Shown: positions 42,672 through 51,805 of the stretch, in pieces
Position numbering within the stretch: the first letter of the stretch is position 1
How the letters are laid out: the number at the start of each line of letters is the position of its first letter
Assembly (NCBI GenBank): GCA_938046095.1
Contig: CALIXS010000013.1
Location: 62,001 to 126,000, forward strand
Origin: an uncultured Clostridia bacterium
GTDB lineage: Bacteria > Bacillota > Clostridia > Peptostreptococcales > Anaerovoracaceae
Direction of reading: 5' to 3'
Length of the DNA stretch: 64,000 bases
Notes under the pieces: model-generated
What the model was told of the DNA's origin: nothing
What the model saw: only the letters and a program-made list of their open reading frames with translations
Database searches by the model: none
Position numbers and translations under genes: made by a program

Positions 42672-43022
42672 GAGGGCGGATCGGACGGTCGCGCGCTTCA
42701 TGTAAGCGTGAGGAAAGTCCGGGCTCCGCAGGGCAGGGATGCCGGATAACGTCCGGCGTAGGTAACTATAGGGAAAGTGCAACAGAAAGCTACACCGCCG
42801 AAACAGGTAATGCTGTGGCAAGGTTGAAATGGTGAGGTAAGAGCTCACCGGCGCCATGGAGACATGGCGGCCGTGTAAACCCCATCCGGTGCAAGGTCGA
42901 ATACGGGCATTCAGGGCAGTTGCCCGCTGCCGCCCGCAAGGTGGACCGCATGAGCGTGCAGTAATGTTACGCCAGAGATAGATGATCGTCCGAGACAGAA
43001 CCCGGCTTACAGATCCGCCCTC
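42672..43022 (+). ncRNA. rnpB: RNase P RNA (bacterial type A-like)
   Basis: The catalytic RNA that matures tRNA 5' ends. The conserved core GAGGAAAGTCCGGGCTCC lies near 42708-42726 and its partner AGACAGAACCCGGCTTAC near 42993-43010. The ends pair as helix P1, GAGGGCGGATC (42672) with GATCCGCCCTC (43012-43022), and a T7 run follows, so P1 also serves as terminator stem. Length is ~351 bases. A MATE exporter gene begins only 29 bases after the end. Confidence 0.97.
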
Positions 43023-43051
43023 TTTTTTTGATTTGCCGGAAGGATTACTTT

Positions 43052-44431
43052 ATGGGAGACAGCAAACAGATACATTTGGATAACGGAGCGGATAAGATGG
43101 GCATGAGGCCTGTAGGCAGTCTGCTCATTTCGATGGCGTGGCCGGCAATCCTGTCCATGACAATATATGCGCTTTATAACGTTGTTGACAGTATTTTCGT
43201 GGCGCATATGAGCAAAGCGGCTCTTACGGCCGTTTCGTTCGTTATGCCGATGCAGCTGCTTATGATATCTGTTACCGTCGGCAGCGGAGTCGGCGTCAAT
43301 TCGCTCATATCGAGACGTCTCGGCGAAAAGAACCGCAGGGCGGCCGATGATGCCGCGAGCACGAGCATAATGATAGGTCTCATCAATTTTCTCATATTTC
43401 TTGTGGTTGGACTTATCGTTACCGAGCCGTTTATGCGTTCGTATACTGCCGATCCCGAGATATACGGATACGGGATTCAGTATATGTTCATAGTTATGTG
43501 TTTCAGCTTTTTCTCATCGATAGAGATACAACTGGAAAAGGTGCTTCAGTCGACGGGTAACATGACTGCTCCGATGATATGTTCGCTCGCCGGAGCGGTG
43601 ACAAATATAATCCTCGATCCGATAATGATCTTCGGCCTGCTCGGCTTCCCGAGGCTCGGCGTGGCGGGAGCAGCTGTTGCGACGGTTATAGGGCAGGTCG
43701 TATCGTTCATCGCGGCAGTCACGATAATAGTCAGGAAAGAACATGCCGTTACCGTGCGTATCAGGGGCTTCAAGCCGAATTTGGAAACCGTACGCGATAT
43801 ATATGCGGTGGGCTTCCCGTCGATGATAATGCAAGCCATCGGTTCATTCATGCTTATCGGCTTTAACGCGATACTCGCCAAAGAAACGACGGCCGTTGCG
43901 GTGCTGGGAATATATTTCAAACTCCAATCGTTCGTCTTTATGCCCGTATTCGGGCTCAATCAGGGTGCGATGCCGGTTATGGGGTATAATTACGGCGCGA
44001 AAAACAGGGAGAGGCTGATGCATACGTATAGGCTCGGTCTTACTGCGGCGATCGTAATAATGGCTGCGGGCTGCCTGCTGTTTCATCTCATCCCCGGCGT
44101 GTTCCTGCGTATGTTCGACGCGGATAATGATATGCTCGAGGTCGGAGAGCCCGCGCTCAGAATTATCAGTCTGTGTTTTCTGCCTGCCGCATTCGGCATC
44201 ATGACATCGACACTGTTTCAGGCTACGGGTCACGGCTTTTACAGCCTGTTCGGATCGCTTTTGAGACAGTTGGTAGGCATATTGCCTCTGGCGTTTATCC
44301 TTTATCATACATTCGGCGTATCGAAAACGTGGTTCGCATTTCCTCTCGCCGAGATATCGGGGCTGTTCTATTCCGCAATTATGCTTACACATTTATACAG
44401 GAAAGAAATAGCGCATTTAGCGCATTCATAG
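43052..44431 (+). CDS. MATE-family efflux transporter
   Basis: A 459-residue membrane protein with 12 predicted helices, of the NorM/DinF-like MATE family. It shows the PVGSLLISMAWPAILSM N-terminal helix, LGEKNRRAADDAAS after helix 2, and the duplicated half with FGLNQGAMPVMGYNYGAKNRE. These carriers export cationic drugs or metabolites using Na+ or H+. ATG 43052 has GGAAGG upstream. No promoter fits between rnpB and this gene, so it depends on read-through from rnpB or a promoter inside it. The activase gene follows after 10 bases. Confidence 0.93.
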   Translation: MGDSKQIHLDNGADKMGMRPVGSLLISMAWPAILSMTIYALYNVVDSIFVAHMSKAALTAVSFVMPMQLLMISVTVGSGVGVNSLISRRLGEKNRRAADDAASTSIMIGLINFLIFLVVGLIVTEPFMRSYTADPEIYGYGIQYMFIVMCFSFFSSIEIQLEKVLQSTGNMTAPMICSLAGAVTNIILDPIMIFGLLGFPRLGVAGAAVATVIGQVVSFIAAVTIIVRKEHAVTVRIRGFKPNLETVRDIYAVGFPSMIMQAIGSFMLIGFNAILAKETTAVAVLGIYFKLQSFVFMPVFGLNQGAMPVMGYNYGAKNRERLMHTYRLGLTAAIVIMAAGCLLFHLIPGVFLRMFDADNDMLEVGEPALRIISLCFLPAAFGIMTSTLFQATGHGFYSLFGSLLRQLVGILPLAFILYHTFGVSKTWFAFPLAEISGLFYSAIMLTHLYRKEIAHLAHS

Positions 44432-44441
44432 AGGGTGAAAC

Positions 44442-47400
44442 ATGAGACTCGGTATTGATATCGGTTCAACCACGGTCAAACTTGTGCTGACCGGAGATAC
44501 AGGCGAAATATTGTACAAGCGTTACGAAAGACACATGTCGGACGTAATGCAAAAGGCTACGGAGCTTATAAACGATCTTCACTCGCAATTCGGTGACATT
44601 GCCGTCAGACCTGTGATTACGGGCTCCGGCGGTCTGGCGCTGGCAAAGGTTCTCGATGTCGGATTTGAACAGGAGGTTATAGCATGCAGCAAAGCTGTAG
44701 AAACGCTTATCCCCGAGACGGATGTCGCGATAGAGCTCGGAGGTGAAGACGCGAAGATCACCTTTTACGGTGCTACTGTCGAGCAGAGGATGAACGGGAC
44801 GTGCGCGGGAGGCACCGGTGCGTTTATCGACCAGATGGCCATTCTGCTGAATACCGATCCGGCGGGGCTGAACGAAGCATCAAAGGAGCACAAAATTATA
44901 TATCCTATAGCCGCAAGATGCGGAGTGTTTGCAAAGACGGATATACAGCCGCTTATCAACGACGGTGCCGCGAAGAGCGACCTGGCCGCCTCGATATTTC
45001 AGGCTGTCGTAAATCAGACGATAAGCGGTCTCGCTTGCGGTCATACGATAAGCGGAAATGTAGCCTTTCTTGGAGGTCCTCTGTCATTTTTGTCGGAGCT
45101 GAGACAAAGGTTCATAGATACTTTGAATCTCGCACCGGATGAGATAATTTTCCCTGAGGATTCCAAATACTTTGTCGCGATAGGCGCATCGCTGCTCGCC
45201 GAAAAGTCCGGTGAGATTTTGCTCAATACGCTCGTCGACAGGCTCGGGAATGCCGATCCGGCGCTCATGTCGGATACCAAGCATATTGATGCTCTGTTTT
45301 CAAACGAAGCGGAATACGACATTTTCAGGACGCGCCACGCGAAAGACAGGGTCAAAAGAAAGGACATCAAAAAAGCGAGAGGTCCCGTATTTCTCGGAAT
45401 AGATGCGGGTTCAACGACGACTAAGGCGACGCTCATAGACCGCGACGGCTATTTACTCTACTCATTTTATCGGGGAAATGAAGGGAACCCGATCAGAGCG
45501 ACTCTGACAATGCTCAATGAACTTTACCGTGAGCTGCCGGAGGGAGCGTTTATCGCAAACACCTGCACAACCGGTTACGGCGAGGGGCTTATAAAGGCGG
45601 CCTTCAAAGCCGATCTGGGAGAAATAGAAACGATAGCTCACTTCAGAGCGGCCGAATATTTTCTTCCGGGCGTCGATTTTATTTTGGATATCGGCGGTCA
45701 GGATATGAAGTGCATGAAAATAAAAGACGGAGCTATATATAACATAATGCTCAACGAAGCATGCTCATCAGGCTGCGGATCATTTCTGGAGACTTACGCG
45801 AAATCGGTCAATCTCGACACCAGGGCCTTCGCCGAGGAGGCATTGTTCAGCAGCCGGCCCGTAGATCTCGGAACGAGATGTACCGTGTTTATGAACTCAA
45901 AGGTCAAGCAGGCGCAGAAGGAAGGTGCCGCAATAGGCGATATTTCGGCGGGTCTTTCCTATTCCGTCATAAAGAATGCGCTATATAAGGTCATTAAGCT
46001 CAGGAATACGGATGAAGCAGGAGATAAAATCGTCGTCCAGGGAGGAACGTTCATGAACGATGCCGTACTACGCAGCTTTGAAAAAATAATCGGAAAGGAT
46101 GTTGTACGTCCCGATATTGCAGGACTTATGGGTGCATACGGGTGCTCGCTCATAGCTAAGGAAAGCTTTAAGGAGGGGACGAGGTCTTCAATATTGTCCG
46201 CCACCGCGCTCGATGATTTTTCTGTGGAACAGTCGAACGGGCGATGCGGCGGGTGCGAGAACCGCTGCATCCTTACTATCAACAAATTTGCGGACGGCTC
46301 GCGTTTCATAACGGGAAACCGCTGCGAAAAGGGCGCGGGGCTTCAGAACAAGAGCAGGGATCTCCCGAACCTTTACGCGTGGAAATTCAACAGGCTTTTT
46401 GACTATGAACCGCTTTCGGAGTTTGATGCGGAGAGAGGAACCGTGGGTATTCCCCGGGTTCTCAATATGTATGAGAATTATCCGTTCTGGTTCACACTGT
46501 TTACATCGCTGAAATTCAGAGTCGTTCTTTCTCCGGCGTCATCAAAAAAAATATACGAAAAGGGGATGGATACGATCTCGTCGGATACGGCATGTTATCC
46601 GGCAAAGCTCGTTCACGGCCATATCAGATGGCTTATAGACAACGGTGTAAGATTTATATTTTATCCTTGTATCAATTACGAGCGTAATGAGGATCCGACA
46701 GCCTTAAACCACTATAACTGTCCTGTCGTAGCTACTTATCCCGAGGTTATCGCAAATAACATGGACGATATAATGGCTGAAAATGATGTCAGATTTTTTG
46801 ATCCGTTCCTGCCGTATGACGATGATAAAAGGCTTATAAGAACTCTTACAAAGGAGCTTTCGGTACTTCATATCAAAAAAGATGAGATAGCCGAGGCTGT
46901 AAAAAAAGCGAGAGCTGAACAGGACCTTTTTCATGCGGAGGTCGGCAAGCAGGGCGAGCTTGCAATAAAATACGCGCGGGATCACGGCAAAAAAGCTGTC
47001 GTTCTCTCAGGCAGGCCGTATCATCTCGACCCGGAGATAAATCACGGAATCGATAAACTCATCAATTCCTTTGAGCTCATAGTTCTTACGGAGGATTCCA
47101 TATCACATCTCGGCGAGCTTCCGAGACCGCTGCGCGTACTCGATCAGTGGGTCTACCATTCGAGGCTTTACAAGGCTGCCGACTTTGTCGGGCATCAGGA
47201 TGACATTGAGCTTGTCCAGCTCAATTCCTTCGGCTGCGGACTCGATGCGGTTACGACCGATCAGGTTGAGGAAATATGTGATAATAACAACAAGATGTAT
47301 ACGGTGCTGAAGATTGATGAGGTATCGAATCTCGGTGCTATAAAAATCAGAATACGTTCGCTTAAGGCGGCAATGGACGAACGCGAAAAGAATCACGTCC

Positions 47401-48677
47401 TCGCGAAGCACAATAACAAAGGCTACGAGAGGGTTTTGTTCACAAATGAGATGAAGGCGAATTATACTATACTTGTACCGCAGATGTCTCCCATACATTT
47501 CACGTATCTTGAGGCTGCCATAAGATCGTGCGGATATAAGGCGGAGCTTTTGCCGGCCGTCGACAAAAATTCGGTAAACGAGGGTCTCAGATATATCAAT
47601 AACGACGCCTGCTATCCGACTATCGTAACGCTCGGTCAGATCATTTCTGCACTCAAAAGCGGAAAGTACGATCTTGACAGGACCGCGGTGTTCATGTCGC
47701 AGACCGGAGGGGGATGCAGGGCGAGCAATTACGTTGCGCTTCTCCGTAAAGCGCTCCGCGACCTCGATATGCCTCAAATTCCCGTCGTGTCGTTTAATAC
47801 AGTCGGGCTTGAAAAAAATCCTGGCTTCAGGATAACTGCAGGCATGGGATTAAAGCTCGTAGTCGGCGCTGTTTACGGTGATCTTATCATGCGTATTCTA
47901 TATGCGACGAGACCGTACGAAAAGGTGCCGGGGACGTGCGATACGCTCGTAAAAAGCTGGGAGAAAAGGATAGTCGAAAACACGCTTCATTATAACCGCA
48001 GAACGTTCGCAAAAAATATAGCTGAGCTTGTAAGAGATTTTGACAATGTCGAAAGGACGGGCGAAATAAAGCCGAAGGTCGGCGTAGTTGGGGAGATATT
48101 AGTCAAGTACCATCCGAATGCAAATAATGATATCGTGGATATCATCGAAAGCGAAGGCGGCGAGGCCGTAGTCCTCGACCTCATTGACTTTTTCCTGTAC
48201 GGCATGTACTCCAAGAAATTCAACTACGAGCAGCTTTCCGGAACATATAAAGACTACAAGATAAACGAAGCCGCAATCAAAATTGTGGAATATATGCGCA
48301 AACCTATGAGAAAAGCGCTGAAGCAGTCGCTCCATTTCGACGAACCGTCGTATATATGGGAGACTGCGGAGGCGGCGAGCGAGATCATATCTGTCGGTAA
48401 TCAGTGCGGCGAGGGTTGGCTCCTTACGGGAGAGATGATCGAACTGATACGTCACGGTACAGAGAATATCGTATGTATGCAGCCGTTCGCGTGCCTTCCC
48501 AACCATGTTACAGGCAAGGGCATGATGAAGGCTCTGAGACGATTGAACCCGAAGGCTAATATCGTCGCCATAGATTACGATCCCGGAGCCAGCGATGTGA
48601 ACCAGTTGAACCGCATCAAGCTCATGATGGCTACGGCGCACAAAAATATGGAAGAAAAGAACGCTTCGGGCATATAA
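44442..48677 (+). CDS. Large 2-hydroxyacyl-CoA dehydratase activase-like protein
   Basis: A 1411-residue protein. Residues about 1-260 form an ASKHA ATPase activase unit (GIDIGSTTVKL; Cys in NGTCAGGTGAF). Residues about 316-575 form a second one (GIDAGSTTTKATL; NEACSSGCGSF). A Cys-rich linker RCGGCENRC lies near 600. About 665-870 matches the DUF2229 domain, and about 1000-1390 resembles the HgdB/FldB dehydratase-subunit fold with several conserved Cys. Classical activases are ~260 residues and inject one electron into 2-hydroxyacyl-CoA dehydratases. These giant versions are common in Clostridia but uncharacterised, and no dehydratase gene lies in the window. GAGGGTG precedes the ATG. Confidence 0.92.
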   Translation: MRLGIDIGSTTVKLVLTGDTGEILYKRYERHMSDVMQKATELINDLHSQFGDIAVRPVITGSGGLALAKVLDVGFEQEVIACSKAVETLIPETDVAIELGGEDAKITFYGATVEQRMNGTCAGGTGAFIDQMAILLNTDPAGLNEASKEHKIIYPIAARCGVFAKTDIQPLINDGAAKSDLAASIFQAVVNQTISGLACGHTISGNVAFLGGPLSFLSELRQRFIDTLNLAPDEIIFPEDSKYFVAIGASLLAEKSGEILLNTLVDRLGNADPALMSDTKHIDALFSNEAEYDIFRTRHAKDRVKRKDIKKARGPVFLGIDAGSTTTKATLIDRDGYLLYSFYRGNEGNPIRATLTMLNELYRELPEGAFIANTCTTGYGEGLIKAAFKADLGEIETIAHFRAAEYFLPGVDFILDIGGQDMKCMKIKDGAIYNIMLNEACSSGCGSFLETYAKSVNLDTRAFAEEALFSSRPVDLGTRCTVFMNSKVKQAQKEGAAIGDISAGLSYSVIKNALYKVIKLRNTDEAGDKIVVQGGTFMNDAVLRSFEKIIGKDVVRPDIAGLMGAYGCSLIAKESFKEGTRSSILSATALDDFSVEQSNGRCGGCENRCILTINKFADGSRFITGNRCEKGAGLQNKSRDLPNLYAWKFNRLFDYEPLSEFDAERGTVGIPRVLNMYENYPFWFTLFTSLKFRVVLSPASSKKIYEKGMDTISSDTACYPAKLVHGHIRWLIDNGVRFIFYPCINYERNEDPTALNHYNCPVVATYPEVIANNMDDIMAENDVRFFDPFLPYDDDKRLIRTLTKELSVLHIKKDEIAEAVKKARAEQDLFHAEVGKQGELAIKYARDHGKKAVVLSGRPYHLDPEINHGIDKLINSFELIVLTEDSISHLGELPRPLRVLDQWVYHSRLYKAADFVGHQDDIELVQLNSFGCGLDAVTTDQVEEICDNNNKMYTVLKIDEVSNLGAIKIRIRSLKAAMDEREKNHVLAKHNNKGYERVLFTNEMKANYTILVPQMSPIHFTYLEAAIRSCGYKAELLPAVDKNSVNEGLRYINNDACYPTIVTLGQIISALKSGKYDLDRTAVFMSQTGGGCRASNYVALLRKALRDLDMPQIPVVSFNTVGLEKNPGFRITAGMGLKLVVGAVYGDLIMRILYATRPYEKVPGTCDTLVKSWEKRIVENTLHYNRRTFAKNIAELVRDFDNVERTGEIKPKVGVVGEILVKYHPNANNDIVDIIESEGGEAVVLDLIDFFLYGMYSKKFNYEQLSGTYKDYKINEAAIKIVEYMRKPMRKALKQSLHFDEPSYIWETAEAASEIISVGNQCGEGWLLTGEMIELIRHGTENIVCMQPFACLPNHVTGKGMMKALRRLNPKANIVAIDYDPGASDVNQLNRIKLMMATAHKNMEEKNASGI

Positions 48678-48726
48678 AATCCGAAGACGTCAAACCGTAA
48701 GCGAGAGCCTTGAAAGCCTAAACACA

Positions 48727-48755
48727 TTGAAAAGACTTAACTCATAGTGTATACT
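48727..48755 (+). promoter_or_regulatory. Promoter of yebC
   Basis: TTGAAA (48727-48732), 17 bases, TATACT (48750-48755), 43 bases before the yebC ATG. Confidence 0.75.
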
Positions 48756-48797
48756 GTCATAAGTTGATTAATAATAAAAAAGATAGGAGGTGTCTCC

Positions 48798-49526
48798 ATG
48801 GGAAGACACGGTACAATTGCAGGCAGAAAAGCGGCACAGGATTCGAAAAGAGCCGCATTGTTCACAAAGTATGCCAAAGCGATTACTGTCGCGGCTAAGG
48901 ACGGCGGAGATCCCGAATATAATGCAGGCCTCAGGGTGGCGATAGAAAAGGCAAAAGCCATCAGCATGCCCAATGACAACATTCAGAGAGCTATAAAGAA
49001 GGGCACGGGCGAGCTCGGAGGGGTTTCCTACGAGGAGCTCATCTTTGAGGGCTACGGCGCCGGAGGTGTCGCGATCATCGTAAACTGCCTGACGGACAAT
49101 ACAAACAGAACGACATCGGCTGTAAAGTCTTTGTTCGACAAACACGGCGGAAACATCGGAACGCCGGGATGCGTATCGTATATGTTCTCGCGTAAGGGTG
49201 TTATCGTCATTGAGCGTTCGGAAGGAATTTCCGAGGACGACCTTATGGAAGCTGCGCTCGAGGCGGGCGCGGACGATATGGTGACAGAGGAGGACAGCTT
49301 TACGATCTATACAGATCCGGCTGTTTATACTGATGTCCACAATGCCCTGACGGATGCGGACTATGAATTTGTGGAGTCGGATGTCGAATTTGTTCCGTCG
49401 GTGGAATCCACACCTTCCGACGAGGACATATTAAAGCTGCGCAAACTCATCGATGCGCTCGAGGATAACGACGATATCCAGAAGGTGCAGACGAACTGCG
49501 GTGTCGATATTTACGGGTACGAATAG
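48798..49526 (+). CDS. yebC: YebC/PmpR-family regulator / translation factor
   Basis: A 242-residue three-domain protein: MGRHGTIAGRKAAQDSKRAA start, the IEKAKAISMPNDNIQRAIKKG helical segment, and VNCLTDNTNRT with the C-terminal acidic DD-rich domain. Family members have been described as transcription regulators and, more recently, as factors that help ribosomes at proline stretches (TACO1 homologues). AGGAGGTG precedes the ATG and a good promoter lies upstream, so it is probably monocistronic. Confidence 0.95.
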   Translation: MGRHGTIAGRKAAQDSKRAALFTKYAKAITVAAKDGGDPEYNAGLRVAIEKAKAISMPNDNIQRAIKKGTGELGGVSYEELIFEGYGAGGVAIIVNCLTDNTNRTTSAVKSLFDKHGGNIGTPGCVSYMFSRKGVIVIERSEGISEDDLMEAALEAGADDMVTEEDSFTIYTDPAVYTDVHNALTDADYEFVESDVEFVPSVESTPSDEDILKLRKLIDALEDNDDIQKVQTNCGVDIYGYE

Positions 49527-49565
49527 TAAGACGGCGATATATTTTGATACACCGGATGTATTATG

Positions 49566-49608
49566 AGCGGCACTTTCAGACTCAATTCCCAAACAGCCGC
49601 TCTTTTTA
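49566..49608 (+). terminator. Terminator after yebC
   Basis: AGCGGC (49566-49571) pairs with GCCGCT (49596-49601) followed by CTTTTT. The loop is long (24 bases) so strength is moderate. Confidence 0.6.
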
Positions 49609-49643
49609 GTGCAAAAGAAATAAATATGTAGTATAATTAACTT

Positions 49644-49818
49644 GCCTGGAACCTTTGTCGGGATTCATAATTGAACCTACACTTTTTGCAAGGGAATTCG
49701 GAGTCTGTCATGCGGATGTCATGCCCACCTGATGGGAAGACAGATGATTTCAGCAGGATACCCACCTATCGGACTGATAGGGCGTCAATTATTCCTGACG
49801 GAGCTTCCGGGTCGGTTT
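49644..49818 (+). ncRNA. ssrS: 6S RNA candidate
   Basis: A ~170-base non-coding stretch whose ends pair extensively: CCTGGAA (49645) with TTCCGGG (49805-49811), continued inward by GTCGGGATTCATAATTG against CAATTATTCCTGAC. Inside lies a small hairpin CACCTATC...GATAGGG, comparable with the CACCU-hairpin-AGGG on the 3' side of E. coli 6S RNA. A TATAAT (49632-49637) sits just upstream at the right distance, with no clear -35. A long rod with a central bubble is the 6S form, which binds housekeeping polymerase. The assignment rests on structure by eye, without a covariance search. Confidence 0.7.
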
Positions 49819-49836
49819 TTGGTAAAGGAAAAAAAG

Positions 49837-50376
49837 ATGAATCTGCCTAACAAGCTTACTGTCGCACGTGTGACAGCCGTTCCGTTCTTTATAGCCGCAT
49901 ACGTGACGGGACATTTTATGTCAGCCTTTATTTTATTTGCAGCGGCATCCCTTACAGATACGCTCGACGGGAGAATAGCCAGAAAATATAATCTGGTGAC
50001 AAACTTCGGCAAAATCATGGATCCGCTTGCTGACAAAATACTCGTTTATTCAGCCTTCTGCCTGATGATAGGTGACTCTACAATGCAGGCGTGGATGCTC
50101 ATAGTAATACTTGCGAGAGAATTCGCCGTAGGCGGAATGAGAACGGTTGCGGCGTCGGAGGGCATTGTTATCGCGGCAGGCATGAGCGGCAAGGTCAAGA
50201 CCGTTTTGCAGATGATCGCCGTTCCGCTGCTTTTGCTTTCCCGCGCTCTTACAGGTAACGGACTTTATGAGATCTGCCATGCGGCGGCAATGGTATTCCT
50301 GTGGGCATCTCTCATCATGACCGTATACTCGGGAATCGAATATATAGCTAAGAACAGAAATATATTTTCAATTTAG
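49837..50376 (+). CDS. pgsA: CDP-diacylglycerol-glycerol-3-phosphate 3-phosphatidyltransferase
   Basis: A 179-residue membrane enzyme making phosphatidylglycerol phosphate, the first committed step to phosphatidylglycerol. The CDP-alcohol phosphotransferase motif is complete: D-G-x2-A-R-x8-G-x3-D-x3-D in DGRIARKYNLVTNFGKIMDP. About five helices are predicted. ATG 49837 has AAAGGAA upstream and lies ~20 bases after the 6S candidate, with a good terminator after it. pgsA-cinA-recA is a common Firmicutes order. Confidence 0.95.
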   Translation: MNLPNKLTVARVTAVPFFIAAYVTGHFMSAFILFAAASLTDTLDGRIARKYNLVTNFGKIMDPLADKILVYSAFCLMIGDSTMQAWMLIVILAREFAVGGMRTVAASEGIVIAAGMSGKVKTVLQMIAVPLLLLSRALTGNGLYEICHAAAMVFLWASLIMTVYSGIEYIAKNRNIFSI

Positions 50377-50390
50377 CCCGCATCTGTTGA

Positions 50391-50413
50391 CCGGCCTTTA
50401 CGGCCGGCTTTTT
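50391..50413 (+). terminator. Terminator after pgsA
   Basis: CCGGCC (50391-50396) pairs with GGCCGG (50402-50407) around a 5-base loop, followed by CTTTTT. It ends just before the cinA ribosome binding site. Confidence 0.85.
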
Positions 50414-50428
50414 ATGAGGAGGAGCAAA

Positions 50429-51673
50429 ATGCGCTCGAGCATAGTCACCGTAGGAACTGAAATCCTTTTCGGACAGATCGTCAATACTAATTCGGCATGG
50501 CTTTCCAGGGAGCTCAACGACCTTGGCATCGACGTAATGTATCATTTCGCGGTAGGTGATAACGATCAAAGGCTTGCCGACATACTCGGGGATGCGCTCG
50601 ATAATACTGATCTTGTGATTACGACGGGAGGACTCGGTCCCACGGAGGATGATCTGACAAAGGAAACCGTCTCACATGTCATGCACGATGAGCTTGCCGT
50701 ACACGCCGAAAGTCTTGCGGCGCTCGAGAAAATCGCGCGGGTAAGCGGGCGAAAAATGACGCCTAACAATTATAAGCAGGCGATGATGCCGACGCGTGCG
50801 GTCGTATTTGACAATGATGCGGGGTCAGCTCCCGGATTTGCCCTTTCAGAAAACGGAAAAACGATAGTATCGCTGCCCGGTCCTCCGCGTGAGCTTACGA
50901 GGATGTGGAAACGATGCGTCAGACCGTACCTTTCGGCTTTTTCGGATAAGACGATATATTACAGACTTGTGCGCTTTTTCGGGATAGGCGAGTCAAACCT
51001 CGAAACGATGCTTCTGCCTTTGATAGACACTCAGACCGATCCGACGATAGCAACCTACGCAAAGGAGGGCGAGTGCAGCGTCAGGGTCGCTTCAAAGCGT
51101 TCGGATGCATCCGAGGCGAAGCGGGCGGTAGATGATATTCTGTTCAAAATATCGGAGATCGCAGGGGAGTACATCCTGAGTTATGACGGACGGGGTATAA
51201 ACGAAGAGGTCGGAGAATATCTGATAGAAAACGATATTACGATATCGGCATGCGAGTCATGCACAGGGGGCATGTTCAGCAATATGTGTGTGAGCGTGCC
51301 AGGGATATCGCACGTGTTCGACAGTGGTTTCGTTACATATACGGAAAAATCAAAGATCAAAGAGCTTGGCGTTTCACCTGAGACATTAGCCGAATTTTCT
51401 GCCGAAAGTCCCGAGGTTGCGCGCGAAATGGCAGCAGGACTTGCTGCAAGGACGGGAACGCGAATAGCCGTATCCTCGACAGGTGTTGCGGGACCCGGCT
51501 CCCGGAACGGGCGCGAGGCGGGAACGATGTTCGTCGGACTTGCATTCGACGGAAATGTTACGGTACGCAAAATAGCGACTCATAGAGACGACCGTGAATG
51601 GAACCGCAATTACTGTTGTCTCGTCATGTTCGACGAAATAAGACGTGTGCTTGCAATCAGGCCGAAAATATAA
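50429..51673 (+). CDS. cinA: CinA family protein (nicotinamide mononucleotide deamidase / competence-damage inducible)
   Basis: A 414-residue two-domain protein. The N-terminal MoCF-like domain (about 1-170) has SIVTVGTEILFGQIVNTN and TTGGLGPTEDDLTKE. The C-terminal CinA domain (about 255-414) has ISACESCTGGMFSN and SSTGVAGPGSRNGREAGTMFVG, which in other bacteria deamidates NMN. ATG 50429 has GAGGAGG upstream. It precedes recA, as in transformable streptococci and bacilli. Confidence 0.95.
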   Translation: MRSSIVTVGTEILFGQIVNTNSAWLSRELNDLGIDVMYHFAVGDNDQRLADILGDALDNTDLVITTGGLGPTEDDLTKETVSHVMHDELAVHAESLAALEKIARVSGRKMTPNNYKQAMMPTRAVVFDNDAGSAPGFALSENGKTIVSLPGPPRELTRMWKRCVRPYLSAFSDKTIYYRLVRFFGIGESNLETMLLPLIDTQTDPTIATYAKEGECSVRVASKRSDASEAKRAVDDILFKISEIAGEYILSYDGRGINEEVGEYLIENDITISACESCTGGMFSNMCVSVPGISHVFDSGFVTYTEKSKIKELGVSPETLAEFSAESPEVAREMAAGLAARTGTRIAVSSTGVAGPGSRNGREAGTMFVGLAFDGNVTVRKIATHRDDREWNRNYCCLVMFDEIRRVLAIRPKI

Positions 51674-51778
51674 CATTGACAATGTATGGGGAATGACGTA
51701 AGCTACAATTACCATAAAATAACAATATTAAGGTCTTGATTTTTTGACCGCATCATTATATTATAATCTTATGTAAAC

Positions 51779-51790
51779 GAACAAATGTTC
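51779..51790. promoter_or_regulatory. LexA (DinR) box upstream of recA
   Basis: GAACAAATGTTC is a match to the Gram-positive SOS operator GAAC-N4-GTTC. It lies 16 bases before the recA ATG and downstream of an AT-rich promoter region (TTGATT at 51736, TATTAT at 51759), where LexA would block early transcription. Confidence 0.85.
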
Positions 51791-51805
51791 ACAACGGAGG
51801 GAACA

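Noticed and set aside
51674..51735. TTGACA at 51676 as the recA -35 box
   Set aside because: The hexamer at the proper spacing is TAAGCT, a poor -10, and the AT-rich site nearer the LexA box is better placed.
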